Assembly: GCF_000067165.1 (NCBI RefSeq)
Contig: NC_010162.1
Coordinates: 7,943,001 to 8,007,000 of the forward strand
Reading direction: 5' to 3'
Length of the DNA: 64,000 nt
Origin: Sorangium cellulosum So ce56
Lineage (GTDB): Bacteria > Myxococcota_A > Polyangia > Polyangiales > Polyangiaceae
The notes below the pieces were generated by a model. It had not been told where the DNA came from and searched no databases. It worked only from the letters and a program-made list of their open reading frames with translations. A program made the translations under genes and the position numbers. Below, piece after piece: positions 42,661-53,200 of this stretch. Each line of letters begins with the position of its first letter. Position 1 is the stretch's first letter.

Positions 42661-44250
42661 ATGAAGACGGTGCGAACCTTCAACATCGCTGGCCCCTGCC
42701 GCCCGGACCGACACTACATGGTCCCAGCCGGGCAGCGACTGCCTGGTTTCCGCGCGCTGGTCGACAAGCAAGCGTATTTCGTCGTCCACGCCCCGCGCCA
42801 GACGGGCAAGACGACCACGATGAAGGCGCTGGCCCGGCGCCTCACGGAGGAGGGGCGCTACGCGGCGCTGCACTTCTCCTGCGAGACGGCGCGCGCCTTC
42901 CCTGAAGACGTCGAGCAGGCGGTGAAGGGGATATGGCTCGCCGTCGAGGGCGCAGCTCGCCTGGAGCTCCCCCCGGCGCTCCGGCCGCCGGCGCCAGTCG
43001 AGGTCCCGCCCGCCGGATACCTCCAGACCCAGCTCACGCGCTGGGCGGAAGCGTGCCCCCGCCCGCTGGTGCTCGTATTCGACGAGATCGACGCGCTCAC
43101 GGGAAGCAGCCTGATCTCCGTCCTGAGCCAGCTCCGCGCCGGCTTTCCGGACCGCCCGGCCGCCTTTCCCTGGTCGCTCGTGCTCTGCGGGGCGCGCGAC
43201 GTCCGCGACTACAAGGCCGCGAGCGGCGGGGGACCGGTCCGTATGGGCTCATCGAGCCCGTTCAACATCAAGGAAGAGTCGCTGCGCCTCGGCGACTTCA
43301 CGGAGGCGGACGTCCGCGATCTCTATGGACAGCACGCCGACGAGACAGGCCAGCCGTTCGCGGAGGAGGCGCTCGCGCGCGCGTTCGCGCTCGCGCAGGG
43401 GCAGCCGTGGCTCACGAACGCGCTCGCGCGGGAGGTCGTGGAGAAGATGCAGATCCCCGTGGACCAGCCCATCACGGCCGCGCACATCGACGCCGCGAAG
43501 GAGCGCGTCATCCTGGCGCGGGCCACGCACCTCGACTCGCTGCTCGCGCGCCTCGAGGAAGGACGGGTGCGCCGCGTGCTCGAGCCGGTGCTCGCCGGCG
43601 AGCTGACCGGGGGAAAGACGTTCGACTCGGATTTCGAGCATGCGATCGACCTCGGGCTGGTCGCTCCGGGGTTGCCGGTGAGGATCGCCAACCCCATCTA
43701 CCGCGAGATCATCCTGCGCGTGCTCGCGAGCTCCGCTGAGGCCGCGATCGACGCGGAGCCGCAGCGCTACAGGACTCCGGAGGGGCGCCTCGACGTGGAC
43801 CGACTGCTCCGTGATTTCGCCGAGTTCTGGCGGCAACATGGAGAGATCGTCGTCGAGCGCGTGGACTACCAGGAGGCGGCGCCGCAGCTCGTCCTGATGG
43901 CGTTCTTGCACCGGGTGGTGAACGGAGGAGGCGTGATCGAACGCGAGGTCGGCGTGGGGCGCAAGCGAATCGACGTGCTGGTCCGGTGGCCTTTCGTCGA
44001 CGGCGAGGGCCGGCGCGCGGAGCAGCGCGTGGCGGTGGAGATCAAGGTGTGGCGCGACCGCGACAAGAAGGGAGATCCGCTGCGGGAGGGGCTCGGCCAG
44101 CTCGACGAGTACCTGCGCCGGCTGGGGCTCGATGAGGGGGTGCTGGCGATCTTCGATTGCAGGAATGCGGCGGGGGCGATCGAGGAGCGGACGCGGATCG
44201 AGGAGGCGAGGACGGCGGCCGGGAGGCGGGTGGCGGTGCTGCGAGGGTAG
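42661..44250 (+). CDS. AAA-type ATPase fused to a PD-(D/E)XK nuclease-like domain
   Basis: The 529-residue protein starts with FNIAGPCRPDRHYMVPA, typical of the AAA_35-like group, then Walker A APRQTGKTT near residues 43-51 and Walker B LVLVFDEIDAL near 135-145. After a winged-helix-like middle (about 290-400), the C-terminal domain has a PD-(D/E)XK pattern: R-I-D-V-L-V near 435-440 and A-V-E-I-K-V-W near 457-463, where Asp, Glu and Lys could form the active site. The role is unknown; such proteins are common in mobile and defence loci. It lies 132 bp upstream of the SIR2-Cmr operon on the same strand. An ATG at 42640 would add seven residues. Confidence 0.75.
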   Translation: MKTVRTFNIAGPCRPDRHYMVPAGQRLPGFRALVDKQAYFVVHAPRQTGKTTTMKALARRLTEEGRYAALHFSCETARAFPEDVEQAVKGIWLAVEGAARLELPPALRPPAPVEVPPAGYLQTQLTRWAEACPRPLVLVFDEIDALTGSSLISVLSQLRAGFPDRPAAFPWSLVLCGARDVRDYKAASGGGPVRMGSSSPFNIKEESLRLGDFTEADVRDLYGQHADETGQPFAEEALARAFALAQGQPWLTNALAREVVEKMQIPVDQPITAAHIDAAKERVILARATHLDSLLARLEEGRVRRVLEPVLAGELTGGKTFDSDFEHAIDLGLVAPGLPVRIANPIYREIILRVLASSAEAAIDAEPQRYRTPEGRLDVDRLLRDFAEFWRQHGEIVVERVDYQEAAPQLVLMAFLHRVVNGGGVIEREVGVGRKRIDVLVRWPFVDGEGRRAEQRVAVEIKVWRDRDKKGDPLREGLGQLDEYLRRLGLDEGVLAIFDCRNAAGAIEERTRIEEARTAAGRRVAVLRG

Positions 44251-44325
44251 GCGCGGCGGGCTCCTCTCGCCAGCTCGCATCGGCGGTAGAAATATTTCAT
44301 CCAGGCTCCCGTGAACGAGATGCGA

Positions 44326-44355
44326 TTGCATCGTCTCTGGCGCCCTGGCTATGCT
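44326..44355 (+). promoter_or_regulatory. Possible promoter of the SIR2-SMC-Cmr operon
   Basis: TTGCAT and TATGCT are separated by 18 bp and would place the transcription start about 20 bp upstream of the ATG at 44383. It is the best sigma70-like match in the gap after the nuclease gene, but it lies in GC-rich DNA and was found by eye only. Confidence 0.3.
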
Positions 44356-44382
44356 GGCGTCCGGCCGGAGGACGTCGGGTCG

Positions 44383-46371
44383 ATGCCGAGTACCCAGAAG
44401 ATGATAGAGGCGTTCGAGCGGCTCGTCGGGCGCGTGCTCGATGGGCGTGTGGTGCCCTTCCTCGGCGCCGGCATCAGTCAGGGCGCCAGGATCCCGGGCG
44501 ACAGAACGCTCGAACCATCGGTCAGGTGGCTACAGGAGCGCCTCGAGGGCGAGCTGCATCGTATCCTGCATGGTCGACCCGATGACAGCCCAGCCGAGCA
44601 GCCAGCGCAGCGCACGGCTTCACTCGTTGAGCAGCTCAACGCCGTCCTGTGGCCACAGGTAAGGCAGCACCATGAGGGCAACTGTCCACGTCCCAGGCCG
44701 GCGCCTCCTCCTCCCAAGCTCGATCACGCCGCCGACGTGCTCACCTGGATCTCCGGGGCCACGCGCCTGTGCGACGTCCTTCGGATCCAGGACTTCACAC
44801 AGCTGGCTCCGCTCCCCGCACACAGGTTCCTGGCCTACCTCGTTCGTGAGGGCCTGGTCACCGAGATCATCACGACGAACTATGACACCTGCATCGAGCA
44901 AGCGTTCCGCGAGAGCTTCGGGCCGACGGACGACGCGAAGAGCGCTGCCCGGGCAGAACAAGCGCTCGCGGTCGTCTTCAACCTGGCGCAATACCGCCTG
45001 CACGCCGGACGCGCGCGCACCGTTCATGGAGATCCGGTGCTCCATCTCTACAAGATCAACGGCGACGCGGCGGACTACAAGGCGGCGCTCGACGAGCACC
45101 AACGCCATCCGGATCCGGCCCGCCTGGAGAGACGCGCCGCAAGGATCATCCTGACGGAGCGCCAGCTCCAGACGTTCCGGGACGAGCTCTGGGCGCGCGA
45201 CCTATACGCCGACCGCGCGCGGAGCCGCTCCCTCCTGTTCAGCGGCTTCGGCAGCGATGACCCTCAGGTGCGCCATCACGCCATGGCGCTCATGGAAGAG
45301 ATGCAGCGGCAGTCCCAGCCCGTCAACGACTGGCAGGACCTCTGGAGCCTGCCAAATGCCCCATTCTTCTCGGTCTACGAGCAGCACCTCACGTTCAACC
45401 AGCTCCAGGTGCTCGCTGGCTTCGCCATCGCGCACGTCCGCCCCGGAACGCCTCCCGGCGGTCGCTCAGCGCTGGAAGCGGCCTGCGGCAATGCGCTGCT
45501 CGGCCATTTCGGAGGGGTGCTCGACGAGAGCCAGAACAACGGGAAGAACGGACCGAGGCTGCCGGCCGACCTCCTGTTCGAGAAGGTCTTCCAAGCCGTC
45601 TGGTTGCGACGCCTGCGGGAGGAGCTCCTGCCGGGGAGGACGCTCGATACCTGGCTCAGGTCCATCCTTCGCGAGCACCGCGCGTGGGCGGACTGGCTGC
45701 TGGTCCATAGCGGCGCGACGAAGTCGGCGCCGAAATCGCTGGATAGCCGAGAGAAGCGAGCCGAGGCGCGCGCGTCCTTATGCGGTATCGCCGAGACGCT
45801 CCTGGCGAGAAGGGACACGACCGGCGGGCGGGCGCTCCCCTCCGTCATGGCGCTGTGTCTGATGGAATGGTTGTATGCCGTGCGGACCGGCGGCGCGCCC
45901 ATGGCGCCCTCATCCGATTACTACCTGCCGCTCCGAGAAGAGCCCCTGTTGATCCCATTGACGCTCCTCTTCTGCTTGTGGATCGCTAGCGACGACGACG
46001 AACCTGGCCGGATTGAGCTCGATCGCGTCAGACCCATCCCGGGTATCGGGCTGAAGCTGCGCATTCCCGGCGACAGCAAGGCAGGGCGCGTTGAGCGATG
46101 CGTGTACCTCGTCAAGGAAGGCGCTTTCCAGGAAGACGTCGCAGCCTGGCCCGACCCGGCTCCCGGCATCGTCTGGATCATCGAGATCCCTGGGAACGAT
46201 CTGCTCCGGGAGGATCGGCCGCCCGTGGTCGCCGGCCAGCCGCTGACGGTGGTCCGGATCGAGCGGCGAACTGCCGCGGCTGTGCTCCGCGCGGCGAGGA
46301 TCCCGAGCGCGATGCCGCTGGAGGTGCTCACCCAGGTCTTCGCCTACCCGCTGGCCAACGAGGTGCCATGA
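44383..46371 (+). CDS. SIR2-like domain protein, probable NAD-consuming effector
   Basis: The 662-residue protein opens with a SIR2-type Rossmann fold: VVPFLGAGIS at residues 23-32 (NAD-binding Gly-Ala-Gly-x-Ser), then a Pro-rich insert, ITTNYDTCIEQAF with Asn166 and Asp168, and FSGFGSDDP near 287-295. In defence systems such domains cleave NAD to stop infection. The strand that usually ends in K-L-H-G with the catalytic His reads Y-K-I-N-G-D here, placing Asn at 226. The C-terminal half (about 320-662) has no recognised motif. ATG 44383 is chosen because GGAGG lies 11 bp upstream; GTG 44311 is the alternative. It overlaps the SMC gene by ATGA. By eye its codons are less GC-rich than those of the cmr genes. 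Confidence 0.8.
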   Translation: MPSTQKMIEAFERLVGRVLDGRVVPFLGAGISQGARIPGDRTLEPSVRWLQERLEGELHRILHGRPDDSPAEQPAQRTASLVEQLNAVLWPQVRQHHEGNCPRPRPAPPPPKLDHAADVLTWISGATRLCDVLRIQDFTQLAPLPAHRFLAYLVREGLVTEIITTNYDTCIEQAFRESFGPTDDAKSAARAEQALAVVFNLAQYRLHAGRARTVHGDPVLHLYKINGDAADYKAALDEHQRHPDPARLERRAARIILTERQLQTFRDELWARDLYADRARSRSLLFSGFGSDDPQVRHHAMALMEEMQRQSQPVNDWQDLWSLPNAPFFSVYEQHLTFNQLQVLAGFAIAHVRPGTPPGGRSALEAACGNALLGHFGGVLDESQNNGKNGPRLPADLLFEKVFQAVWLRRLREELLPGRTLDTWLRSILREHRAWADWLLVHSGATKSAPKSLDSREKRAEARASLCGIAETLLARRDTTGGRALPSVMALCLMEWLYAVRTGGAPMAPSSDYYLPLREEPLLIPLTLLFCLWIASDDDEPGRIELDRVRPIPGIGLKLRIPGDSKAGRVERCVYLVKEGAFQEDVAAWPDPAPGIVWIIEIPGNDLLREDRPPVVAGQPLTVVRIERRTAAAVLRAARIPSAMPLEVLTQVFAYPLANEVP

Positions 46372-49070
46372 ATGCCAGTCTGGACACGTATCGCCTGAAG
46401 GATCCATCTTCCGCGGAGGATCTGTCGTCGACGATCCAGGGTCCGCGGCACTTTCAGGTGCAGGCGCTGTACGCGAGCCCTCTGGCGATCGCGGCGCACC
46501 TCTCGCCGGACAGGGCGCGCTTCGCCCTGGAAGACGCCAAGGCGGATCTCCTCCGGTGGCTCTCCGCGCTCGACCAGACCGCGCGCGTCGCCGACGTCGC
46601 GGGGCCGGTGGTCGCATGCCTCGAGATCTCCGACCCGACGGTTCGCGCGGCCATCACAGGCTGGGAGGCTGAGGCACGGTGGTGCGGGAGCGGGCACGTG
46701 CTCTACATCCGGGAATCCGGAGACGACGCACGAAAATGTCTCGAGCGCCTGCTCTTCAAGACGGTCGACGAGGCGATGGTCGACCGTGAGAGCGTCGACG
46801 TCTCGATATCGAAGCAACTATCGAAGATCGACGAGGAGAATCTGCCCGAGCAAGCCCGCTCGCTATTTCGTGCAATCAAGAAGCTGGTCGAACAGCGAGC
46901 GGCGGGCGGCGGCCGCAGCGACCTGACAATGGACATCCATGCGCTGGCGCTCAAATTCTGGGAGCAGCGCGCGGGCGCCGGCGACCTCGGCACCTCGGGC
47001 ACACCGACCGCACCTTCGGATACTGCGCTCCCCGGCAGGCGTAGATTCATCGAACGTGTTCACAAGGTCAACCTAAGTAACTTTCGCGGGTGGTGTGGCA
47101 CGAACGAGCACGAGATAGATGTCGATGCCGACCTCGTGCTCTTGACGGGCGCCAATGGTCAAGGCAAGTCGAGCTTGCTGCAAGCGGTGATGCTCGCCTT
47201 GACGGGCGACGGGGTGGACTCCCCGGATGACATGCGTCCCCGCCAGGCGCTCCACGCGAATGGCCGGACAAGTGTCAAGCTCTCGACGAGCGGCGATGGC
47301 ACCGTCGATCTCCGGCTGCCCGATCGGGACGCGTCGCGCCCCAACGGCGACGACGAGGCTCCCAGCGCCGATATCCCTCTTCCCGAACTCCCGCGGTCCA
47401 GCCTCTGGCACGACTTCTTCAGAGCTCTGCGCAATCCACAGGCTGCGTCGGAGGCTGAGCTGAACATCAGCGCCGTCTTCTCCGACAAACTGGGCAAGCG
47501 CTTCGAAGACAAGCGCAGCGCTGACAATCTAGTGAACGTGTTCTCGGACGCCGGCATCCAACTGACGGCCATCCGCGACACGCTGGAGGGGGTGCAGATC
47601 GGTGTGGACAAGAAGATCCAGGAGCGAAGGGCGCGGGTCGCCCACCTGCGCGACGAGCACCAGGACGGCGAGACGCGGCAACGCGTTGTCGACGCATTCC
47701 ACGGGGCCCGGCCTGTCTACGAACAGCTCGCCGCCTTGTATCCGTCCTACGAAGAGGGCAGAGCGCTCCCACCATGGCTCGGTCTGTCGGAGCCATCCAC
47801 AACGCAGCTCGGTCAGGCCCTCCAGTTCCTGGATGAGCTGGCCCAGGCGCTCGGCGTGACGCGTACTGAGCTGAAGGACGCGGTGAACAGGTCGATCGAT
47901 ATCTGGAAAGCCAAGGAGCGCCGGGAGACGTCAGCAAGGGAGGAGCAGGCCATCGAGAAGCTGGAGCACGCGCGCGCCGATCTGCTGCGGCGGTACCCGG
48001 AGGCGCGGGCGCGCGTCGAGCCGTTCGCCAGCAGCGACGGCGGACCTCCCCTCGATGTGTGCCTCGATGCGTTGTCGCGCAACCTCGAACGGTGGCGCCG
48101 TGCCAGCCGTGAAGCGGGTTTGGACGACGTCGCGGCGCAGCTCCACCGGGTGATCCCGGACGATCTTCACCGTCTGGCGGCGCGCACCCGAGGCTATCTC
48201 GAGGAGCGGCGTGTAGCATCGGAGCGCGGCGCCGCGATCGACGCCGAAGTCGAGCGGCTGCGGCTGCAAGCGAAGAAGAGCGAGCGACTCGAGCAGCTCG
48301 AGTCCATTGCGCGCGATCCGGAGCTGAAACAGCTCTGGCGCTCCGTCAAAGAACGGAGAGAGTTCGACGTGGGCGTGGAGGCGGCCAAGAAGCTCGAGGA
48401 AGAGAACGGCCGCAATGTAGCGTTCCGAGACGGTCTCGGCGAGCTCGTCGATAGCGTGGGGCGGCAGGCTCTGGATCCATCGATCCGCAAAGCGTTCGAA
48501 GACGTGCTCCTCGACATCCTCGAACGCATCCATATCACAGAGGGCATACTGCCGATCAGAATCGAAGCGAGCGGCGAGGTTCTGATGAAAGACGGCCGCA
48601 GGATCCAGGATCTCTCCACGGGGCAGAAGACCCAGCTCGCGGTCGCGCTCTCGGTCGGCATCAACCTCGCGCTCGGCTCCCGGATATCGACGGGGATCAT
48701 CGCCATGGACGACGTGAGCGCCGCCTACGATGCCTCCAATATCGCGCGGGAAGCCCTGCTGTGGCGGGCAGTGGCGTATGGTCACGTCGCGCGCCGGAAT
48801 CGCAGTGATCCCAGTGATCCCCCGGATCCCCAGCGCCGGCAGCTATTTCTCTCCAGCCACAACGAGACCACCACACGCCGGCTGGTCGAGCTGCTGAGGC
48901 CACCGCCCGGGGCCACCATGAAGATCGTGCGGTTCAAAGGATGGACCCCTGAGCACGGTCCCGTGGTTCAGGTCGACGAGGTCCGGTGCACCGGCGCGAA
49001 GGACGCCACTGCCCGCGAGCGCCTGGCGCGCGAGATCCAGCTCACCCCGGGTCTCGGGAGGAACCGATGA
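46368..49070 (+). CDS. SMC/RecF/Rad50-like ATPase
   Basis: The 900-residue protein has about 225 N-terminal residues of unknown fold, then an ABC-type SMC ATPase: NLSNFRGW and Walker A GANGQGKSS (Lys267), about 450 residues with modest coiled-coil (including charged helices near 500-680), the signature DLSTGQKTQ (749-753), Walker B IIAMDDVS with Asp781-Asp782 in place of the usual Asp-Glu, and the H-loop L-S-S-H-N (His831). The arm is too short for a true SMC and no zinc hook Cys pair is seen, so it is closer to RecF or Lamassu LmuB-like ATPases. It overlaps its neighbours on both sides by ATGA, which ties it to the SIR2 protein and Cmr complex. Likely senses DNA ends or structures (inference). 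Confidence 0.85.
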   Translation: MNASLDTYRLKDPSSAEDLSSTIQGPRHFQVQALYASPLAIAAHLSPDRARFALEDAKADLLRWLSALDQTARVADVAGPVVACLEISDPTVRAAITGWEAEARWCGSGHVLYIRESGDDARKCLERLLFKTVDEAMVDRESVDVSISKQLSKIDEENLPEQARSLFRAIKKLVEQRAAGGGRSDLTMDIHALALKFWEQRAGAGDLGTSGTPTAPSDTALPGRRRFIERVHKVNLSNFRGWCGTNEHEIDVDADLVLLTGANGQGKSSLLQAVMLALTGDGVDSPDDMRPRQALHANGRTSVKLSTSGDGTVDLRLPDRDASRPNGDDEAPSADIPLPELPRSSLWHDFFRALRNPQAASEAELNISAVFSDKLGKRFEDKRSADNLVNVFSDAGIQLTAIRDTLEGVQIGVDKKIQERRARVAHLRDEHQDGETRQRVVDAFHGARPVYEQLAALYPSYEEGRALPPWLGLSEPSTTQLGQALQFLDELAQALGVTRTELKDAVNRSIDIWKAKERRETSAREEQAIEKLEHARADLLRRYPEARARVEPFASSDGGPPLDVCLDALSRNLERWRRASREAGLDDVAAQLHRVIPDDLHRLAARTRGYLEERRVASERGAAIDAEVERLRLQAKKSERLEQLESIARDPELKQLWRSVKERREFDVGVEAAKKLEEENGRNVAFRDGLGELVDSVGRQALDPSIRKAFEDVLLDILERIHITEGILPIRIEASGEVLMKDGRRIQDLSTGQKTQLAVALSVGINLALGSRISTGIIAMDDVSAAYDASNIAREALLWRAVAYGHVARRNRSDPSDPPDPQRRQLFLSSHNETTTRRLVELLRPPPGATMKIVRFKGWTPEHGPVVQVDEVRCTGAKDATARERLAREIQLTPGLGRNR

Positions 49071-50269
49071 GCCCATTCCACCGATTGTCGTGCGATTTCG
49101 AGGTTCTGACCCCCTTGTTCCTCGGCGGCGCCTCCCAGCGAGCCGAGCTGCGCGTCCCGTCGATCAAAGGGGTGATGCGGTCCTGGTACCGGGCGCTCGA
49201 TCCGGAGTTCGTGAAGCACGAGCGCATCCTCTTCGGCAACGGCGGCGGCGGCGGTAACGACGCTCGCCAGTCGCTGCTGCGCCTGCGGTGCCGGCCCGGG
49301 GAACGGTCCCAGGAGTCCATGCGGTGGCGCGACGCGCGGGCCGAGCAGTTCGATCAGGGCAGCGGCCGACAGACGAGAAACGGCCTGACCTACCTCGGAT
49401 TCCCGTTCTCGATGCGAGGCAACGACGAACGGACCGCGCTCCGGCCCGGCGCGCGGTTCTCGCTGGACGTGAGCTGGCACCGGCCTGGTCCGGAAGGCCG
49501 CCAGCCCCTGCGCGTCGCGCTGGCCTCGGCGTGGGCGCTCGGGCATTTCGGATCGCTCGGGATGCGCGCTCGCCGAGGGTTCGGCGCGCTGGCGCTCACC
49601 GGCTGGCGCCTCCTGGACGGCGGCGGGCAAACGGTGTCCGACGACGACCTCGCGGCGCTGCCGCTCCTGCACCGGACGGCGGGAGCCGCGGAGTGGGCTG
49701 CGGGCGCGCGGCGCGGCCTCGACGTGGTGCGAGGCTGGTTCGGGCGATTCGCCGAGGGCGGCGCCGGCACGGCGCGCGAACGCCACCCGCACTTCGGGCC
49801 GAGAGCCGACTTCGTGGTGGGTGCCGACAAGGCGCGGCGCGACGACTGGCGCGGCGCTGTCCTCTCGCTCGGGCGCGCCCTCCAGGATTTCCGGCAGCGC
49901 ACGCCGCCGGACTACGGCGACGTCAAGAACCATGTGCTCTTCGAGGCCCGCGAGGGCGGCCTCCGCATCCAGCGAGCCCCGGCCCGCGCGACGTTTGGGC
50001 TCCCGCTCACGTTTCGTTATGGCTCGGTTCCCAGGGGAAAGCCGGTCGCGTTCGCGCCGGTGGGTGGAGAGCGACACGGGAGCTTGCTGCTGCTGCGGCC
50101 TGTGCTCGCGGGGGATTCCCTCTTCAGCCTGTTCCTGCGGCTGGACGGCGACGTTCCGGGCATCGACACGCCGGTGGGGCTCCGTGGAAGCGGCCGATCG
50201 CTGGCACCGGCGGCGCAGAACGCGATGGATGAGTTCATCCGCAAGCAGAAGGGGAAGGTCGCGTCATGA
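49067..50269 (+). CDS. cmr1: Type III-B CRISPR protein Cmr1
   Basis: The 400-residue RAMP (Cas7-type) protein starts at an ATGA overlap, with GGGAGGAACCG in front of the ATG. Diagnostic motifs are the N-terminal EVLTPLFLGGA and LRVPSIKGVMRSWYRAL, and the glycine-rich LGHFGSLGMRARRGFGAL near residue 165, as in Cmr1. Cmr1 sits at the 3' end of the crRNA backbone at the head of the Cmr complex and contacts target RNA. A Gly-rich loop (NGGGGGND) is longer than usual. Confidence 0.93.
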   Translation: MSPFHRLSCDFEVLTPLFLGGASQRAELRVPSIKGVMRSWYRALDPEFVKHERILFGNGGGGGNDARQSLLRLRCRPGERSQESMRWRDARAEQFDQGSGRQTRNGLTYLGFPFSMRGNDERTALRPGARFSLDVSWHRPGPEGRQPLRVALASAWALGHFGSLGMRARRGFGALALTGWRLLDGGGQTVSDDDLAALPLLHRTAGAAEWAAGARRGLDVVRGWFGRFAEGGAGTARERHPHFGPRADFVVGADKARRDDWRGAVLSLGRALQDFRQRTPPDYGDVKNHVLFEAREGGLRIQRAPARATFGLPLTFRYGSVPRGKPVAFAPVGGERHGSLLLLRPVLAGDSLFSLFLRLDGDVPGIDTPVGLRGSGRSLAPAAQNAMDEFIRKQKGKVAS

Positions 50270-53200
50270 GCGAGCGGGATCGAGACCGAGATCGAAACCT
50301 CGCTGTCGCTCATCCCGTCCACGGCAGGACCGGAGATGACGAGATCGAGCACCATGGGACGGAGGCGGATCGGACCCGCTTCTGGCAGCAAAAGCTCCTT
50401 CAGCTCCTGCACGATCCCCCGGGAAAGGCGTTCTTCCTCCGACAGGGCGCGGGCGGACACAAGGCGGTCGCGGCGGATCTGTTCCAGGCGACGGCGGGCG
50501 TTCCGCTCAAGTATGTACGGCCCGGACCGGACTGGGCGGCTTCGGGCGCGGACCGGCCGGTCAGCTCCCCGCCACGTCCAGCGCACGTCTCGGTGGACTG
50601 GGTGAAGAACCCGATCCTGACGCACCCCCTCGCCTCCGGGACCGCCGCCATCGACCTCGGCCGCCGGGACCTGCCAGCGTCGCGCGAGCAGGTGCGAGCG
50701 CTCGCCGGGGACGTCGGCCGCACGCTCCGCGAGCTCCTCGAGCGGCGGGTGTCCCAGGAGGACGAGCTCGACGACCTCCCCGAAGAAGAGGAGCGCGAGC
50801 GCTTCCTGAGCGAGCGCGCCGAGCAGGTGGAAAGCGAGCTCGCCGCACTGCCCCGCTGGCACGACGACGCGCGGCTCCAGCAGGCGTGCTTGCAGCTCTG
50901 GCGCCGCTTGCCCGAAGAGCCGCCGCCCGGCGTGGCCGAGGTGGTCTGGCGGCACCAGCCCGCAGACTCGAGGGCCCCGGATCACAGCCTCTGGGATCAC
51001 CTGCGCGTCACCTCGTCGCTCTCGTTCCTGAGCGGGAGGAGGCGCGAGGGGCCCGTCATGCCATGGCTCCTCGCCTTCAGCCTCGGCCCGGTGCAGCGGT
51101 TCATCGCGCAGTCGCGGACATCCACCGATCTCTGGACGTCATCCATGCTGCTGTCGGATCTCGTGTGGCACGCCATGGTGCCGTTCGTCGAGCGGTACGG
51201 TCCGGAGGCGATCGTGTACCCCGATCTGCGGGCCAACCCGCGCGCTGACGTGTGGCTCTGGGAGCAGGCGAACGGGGCGGACGGAGCCGCGCCGCCGGCG
51301 CACGCGGCGCGGTACCAGGACGTCCTGCCCGAGCAGCTCAATCCGTGCTCCTACGCCGGGATCTTCCCCAACACGTTCATCGCGCTGGTCCCGCTCGGCG
51401 GCGAGCGCTACCTGACGCTGCTCAAGGATCTCGCGGGCGAGGCGCGCCGCGCCGTCCTCGGCCGCTGGAGACAGCTCGCGGACCTCGCCAGGCGCTACTT
51501 CCTGGAGCAGGCCGCGAAGCGCCCCGAGGCCATGAGCGACTCCGAGCGGAAGGCCTTCGAGGCCACGTGGGCCCGCCAGCACGAGGACGTGCTCTTCACG
51601 TCCTGGTCCGCGGCGGCGTGGCCGAGCATCGAGCGCGTCAACGACCCGGAGTCGCTGGCCATCCGTGAGGCGCTCGTCGCGCAGCGCCCCGCCCAGGCGC
51701 TCCCACGCGAGGACGCGGAGGCGCTCGCGGCGTGGCGCGAGCGCCACACGACATGGATCCCGGGCGAGACGTTCGCGCGCTACGCGGAGGCCCGTTATGT
51801 CTACGCGCGGACGAACCGCACCGTGCACCAGTGCGAGCGCGGGTTCGACTATCCGCTCCTCCATCATGCGCTGGTGTCGCGCCACGGGCTGCGAAAGGCA
51901 GAGGCGCAGGGCGCGGCGATCGCGGAGGAGTCCGGAGAGAAGTGCACGCTCTGCGGGCTGCGCCAGGCCCTCGGCGCCGGGGACGCGGGGGCGAGCGTGG
52001 ACGCGCAGCGCGAGACAGCGCGCGCGTTCTGGCGCCGCTTCGACCGCAACAGCGACGACGGGGCGGAGCGCCTCTGCGCCGTGTGCACGATGAAGCGCGT
52101 CCTCGTTCGCGCCGGCGTCGCCACGGACGAGCGCGGCGCTCGTCGCCGGGTGGGCCTCACCGCCGCGTGGGCGGGGCCGGCGACGCCGCTCGACGACGTG
52201 TGTGATCGCGATGAGCTGCGGGTGCCGTTCCCGTCGACGGCGACGATCGCTGCCCAGGGCTACCTGTGCGCCGTGGCCACCCGCCGGGAGCTGCAGGCGC
52301 AGGTCGCCGAGGTGGTGCGGTGTTGCGAGGACGCGAGGCTGCCGCGCACGAGCTTCGTGCGGTCGCTGCGATCGCTGGCCGAGGCGGCGCAGCGCGCGGA
52401 CGGCGCGGGGCTGCGCTTCCTCGAGTACGAGGCGGAGCTCACGGTCTTCCCCGAGGTGCTCGCGGCGGCCGAGGAGCGCGCCCCGGAGGGCGGCGGCCGA
52501 GAGCAAGGCGACGGCGCCGCGCAGCGCGGCGGGCTGCGCGATCGCGACGGCAAGCGCGTCCCCCGGTCGAAGGTCGAGGCCCTGCGCCGCGCCGTGGAGA
52601 GCCTGCGCCGGGCAGCGAAGGAGCTCGATCGACCGGCCGGGTCGGCGCGGCGCGCCGGGGACCGCATTCCCGCGCCGGGCAGCCAGGTCGCGCTGATCGC
52701 GCTGGACGGCGACCGGATCAGCCAGATCCTCCTGGGCGAGAAGATCGGCGCTCGCTGGCGCGACGTGATCCATCCCGAGGCCGTCGCGACGATGGAGAGC
52801 AACGAGGTCACCCGCGCGGCCCGCTGGCCGGAGCTCCTCGGTCGCAAGCGCCTCATGGGGCCATCGACGCACGCCTTCGTCAACCGCGTGCTGGCCGAGT
52901 TCGCGCACACCATCGTCCCCTGGGTGGTGGAGCGGGAGTTCAGCGGGAGGCTCATCTACGCGGGCGGAGACGACGTGCTCGCCATCGCCCCGGCGGGCGA
53001 GGCGCTCGACCTCTGCGCGCGGCTCGCGCAGCTCTACAGCGCCGCGTGGGTCCTCGACACGTCACCCGGCGAAGGGCCGTGGGCGTGGCGCGCGAAGACC
53101 TGGACGAGCTCCACGTCCATCCGGGCCAGCGAGCGCTTCGTCGTTGTCGCGCCGAGCGAGACCGGAGAGCCGCTCCCCTGGCCGATCCCCGAGGCGTCGA

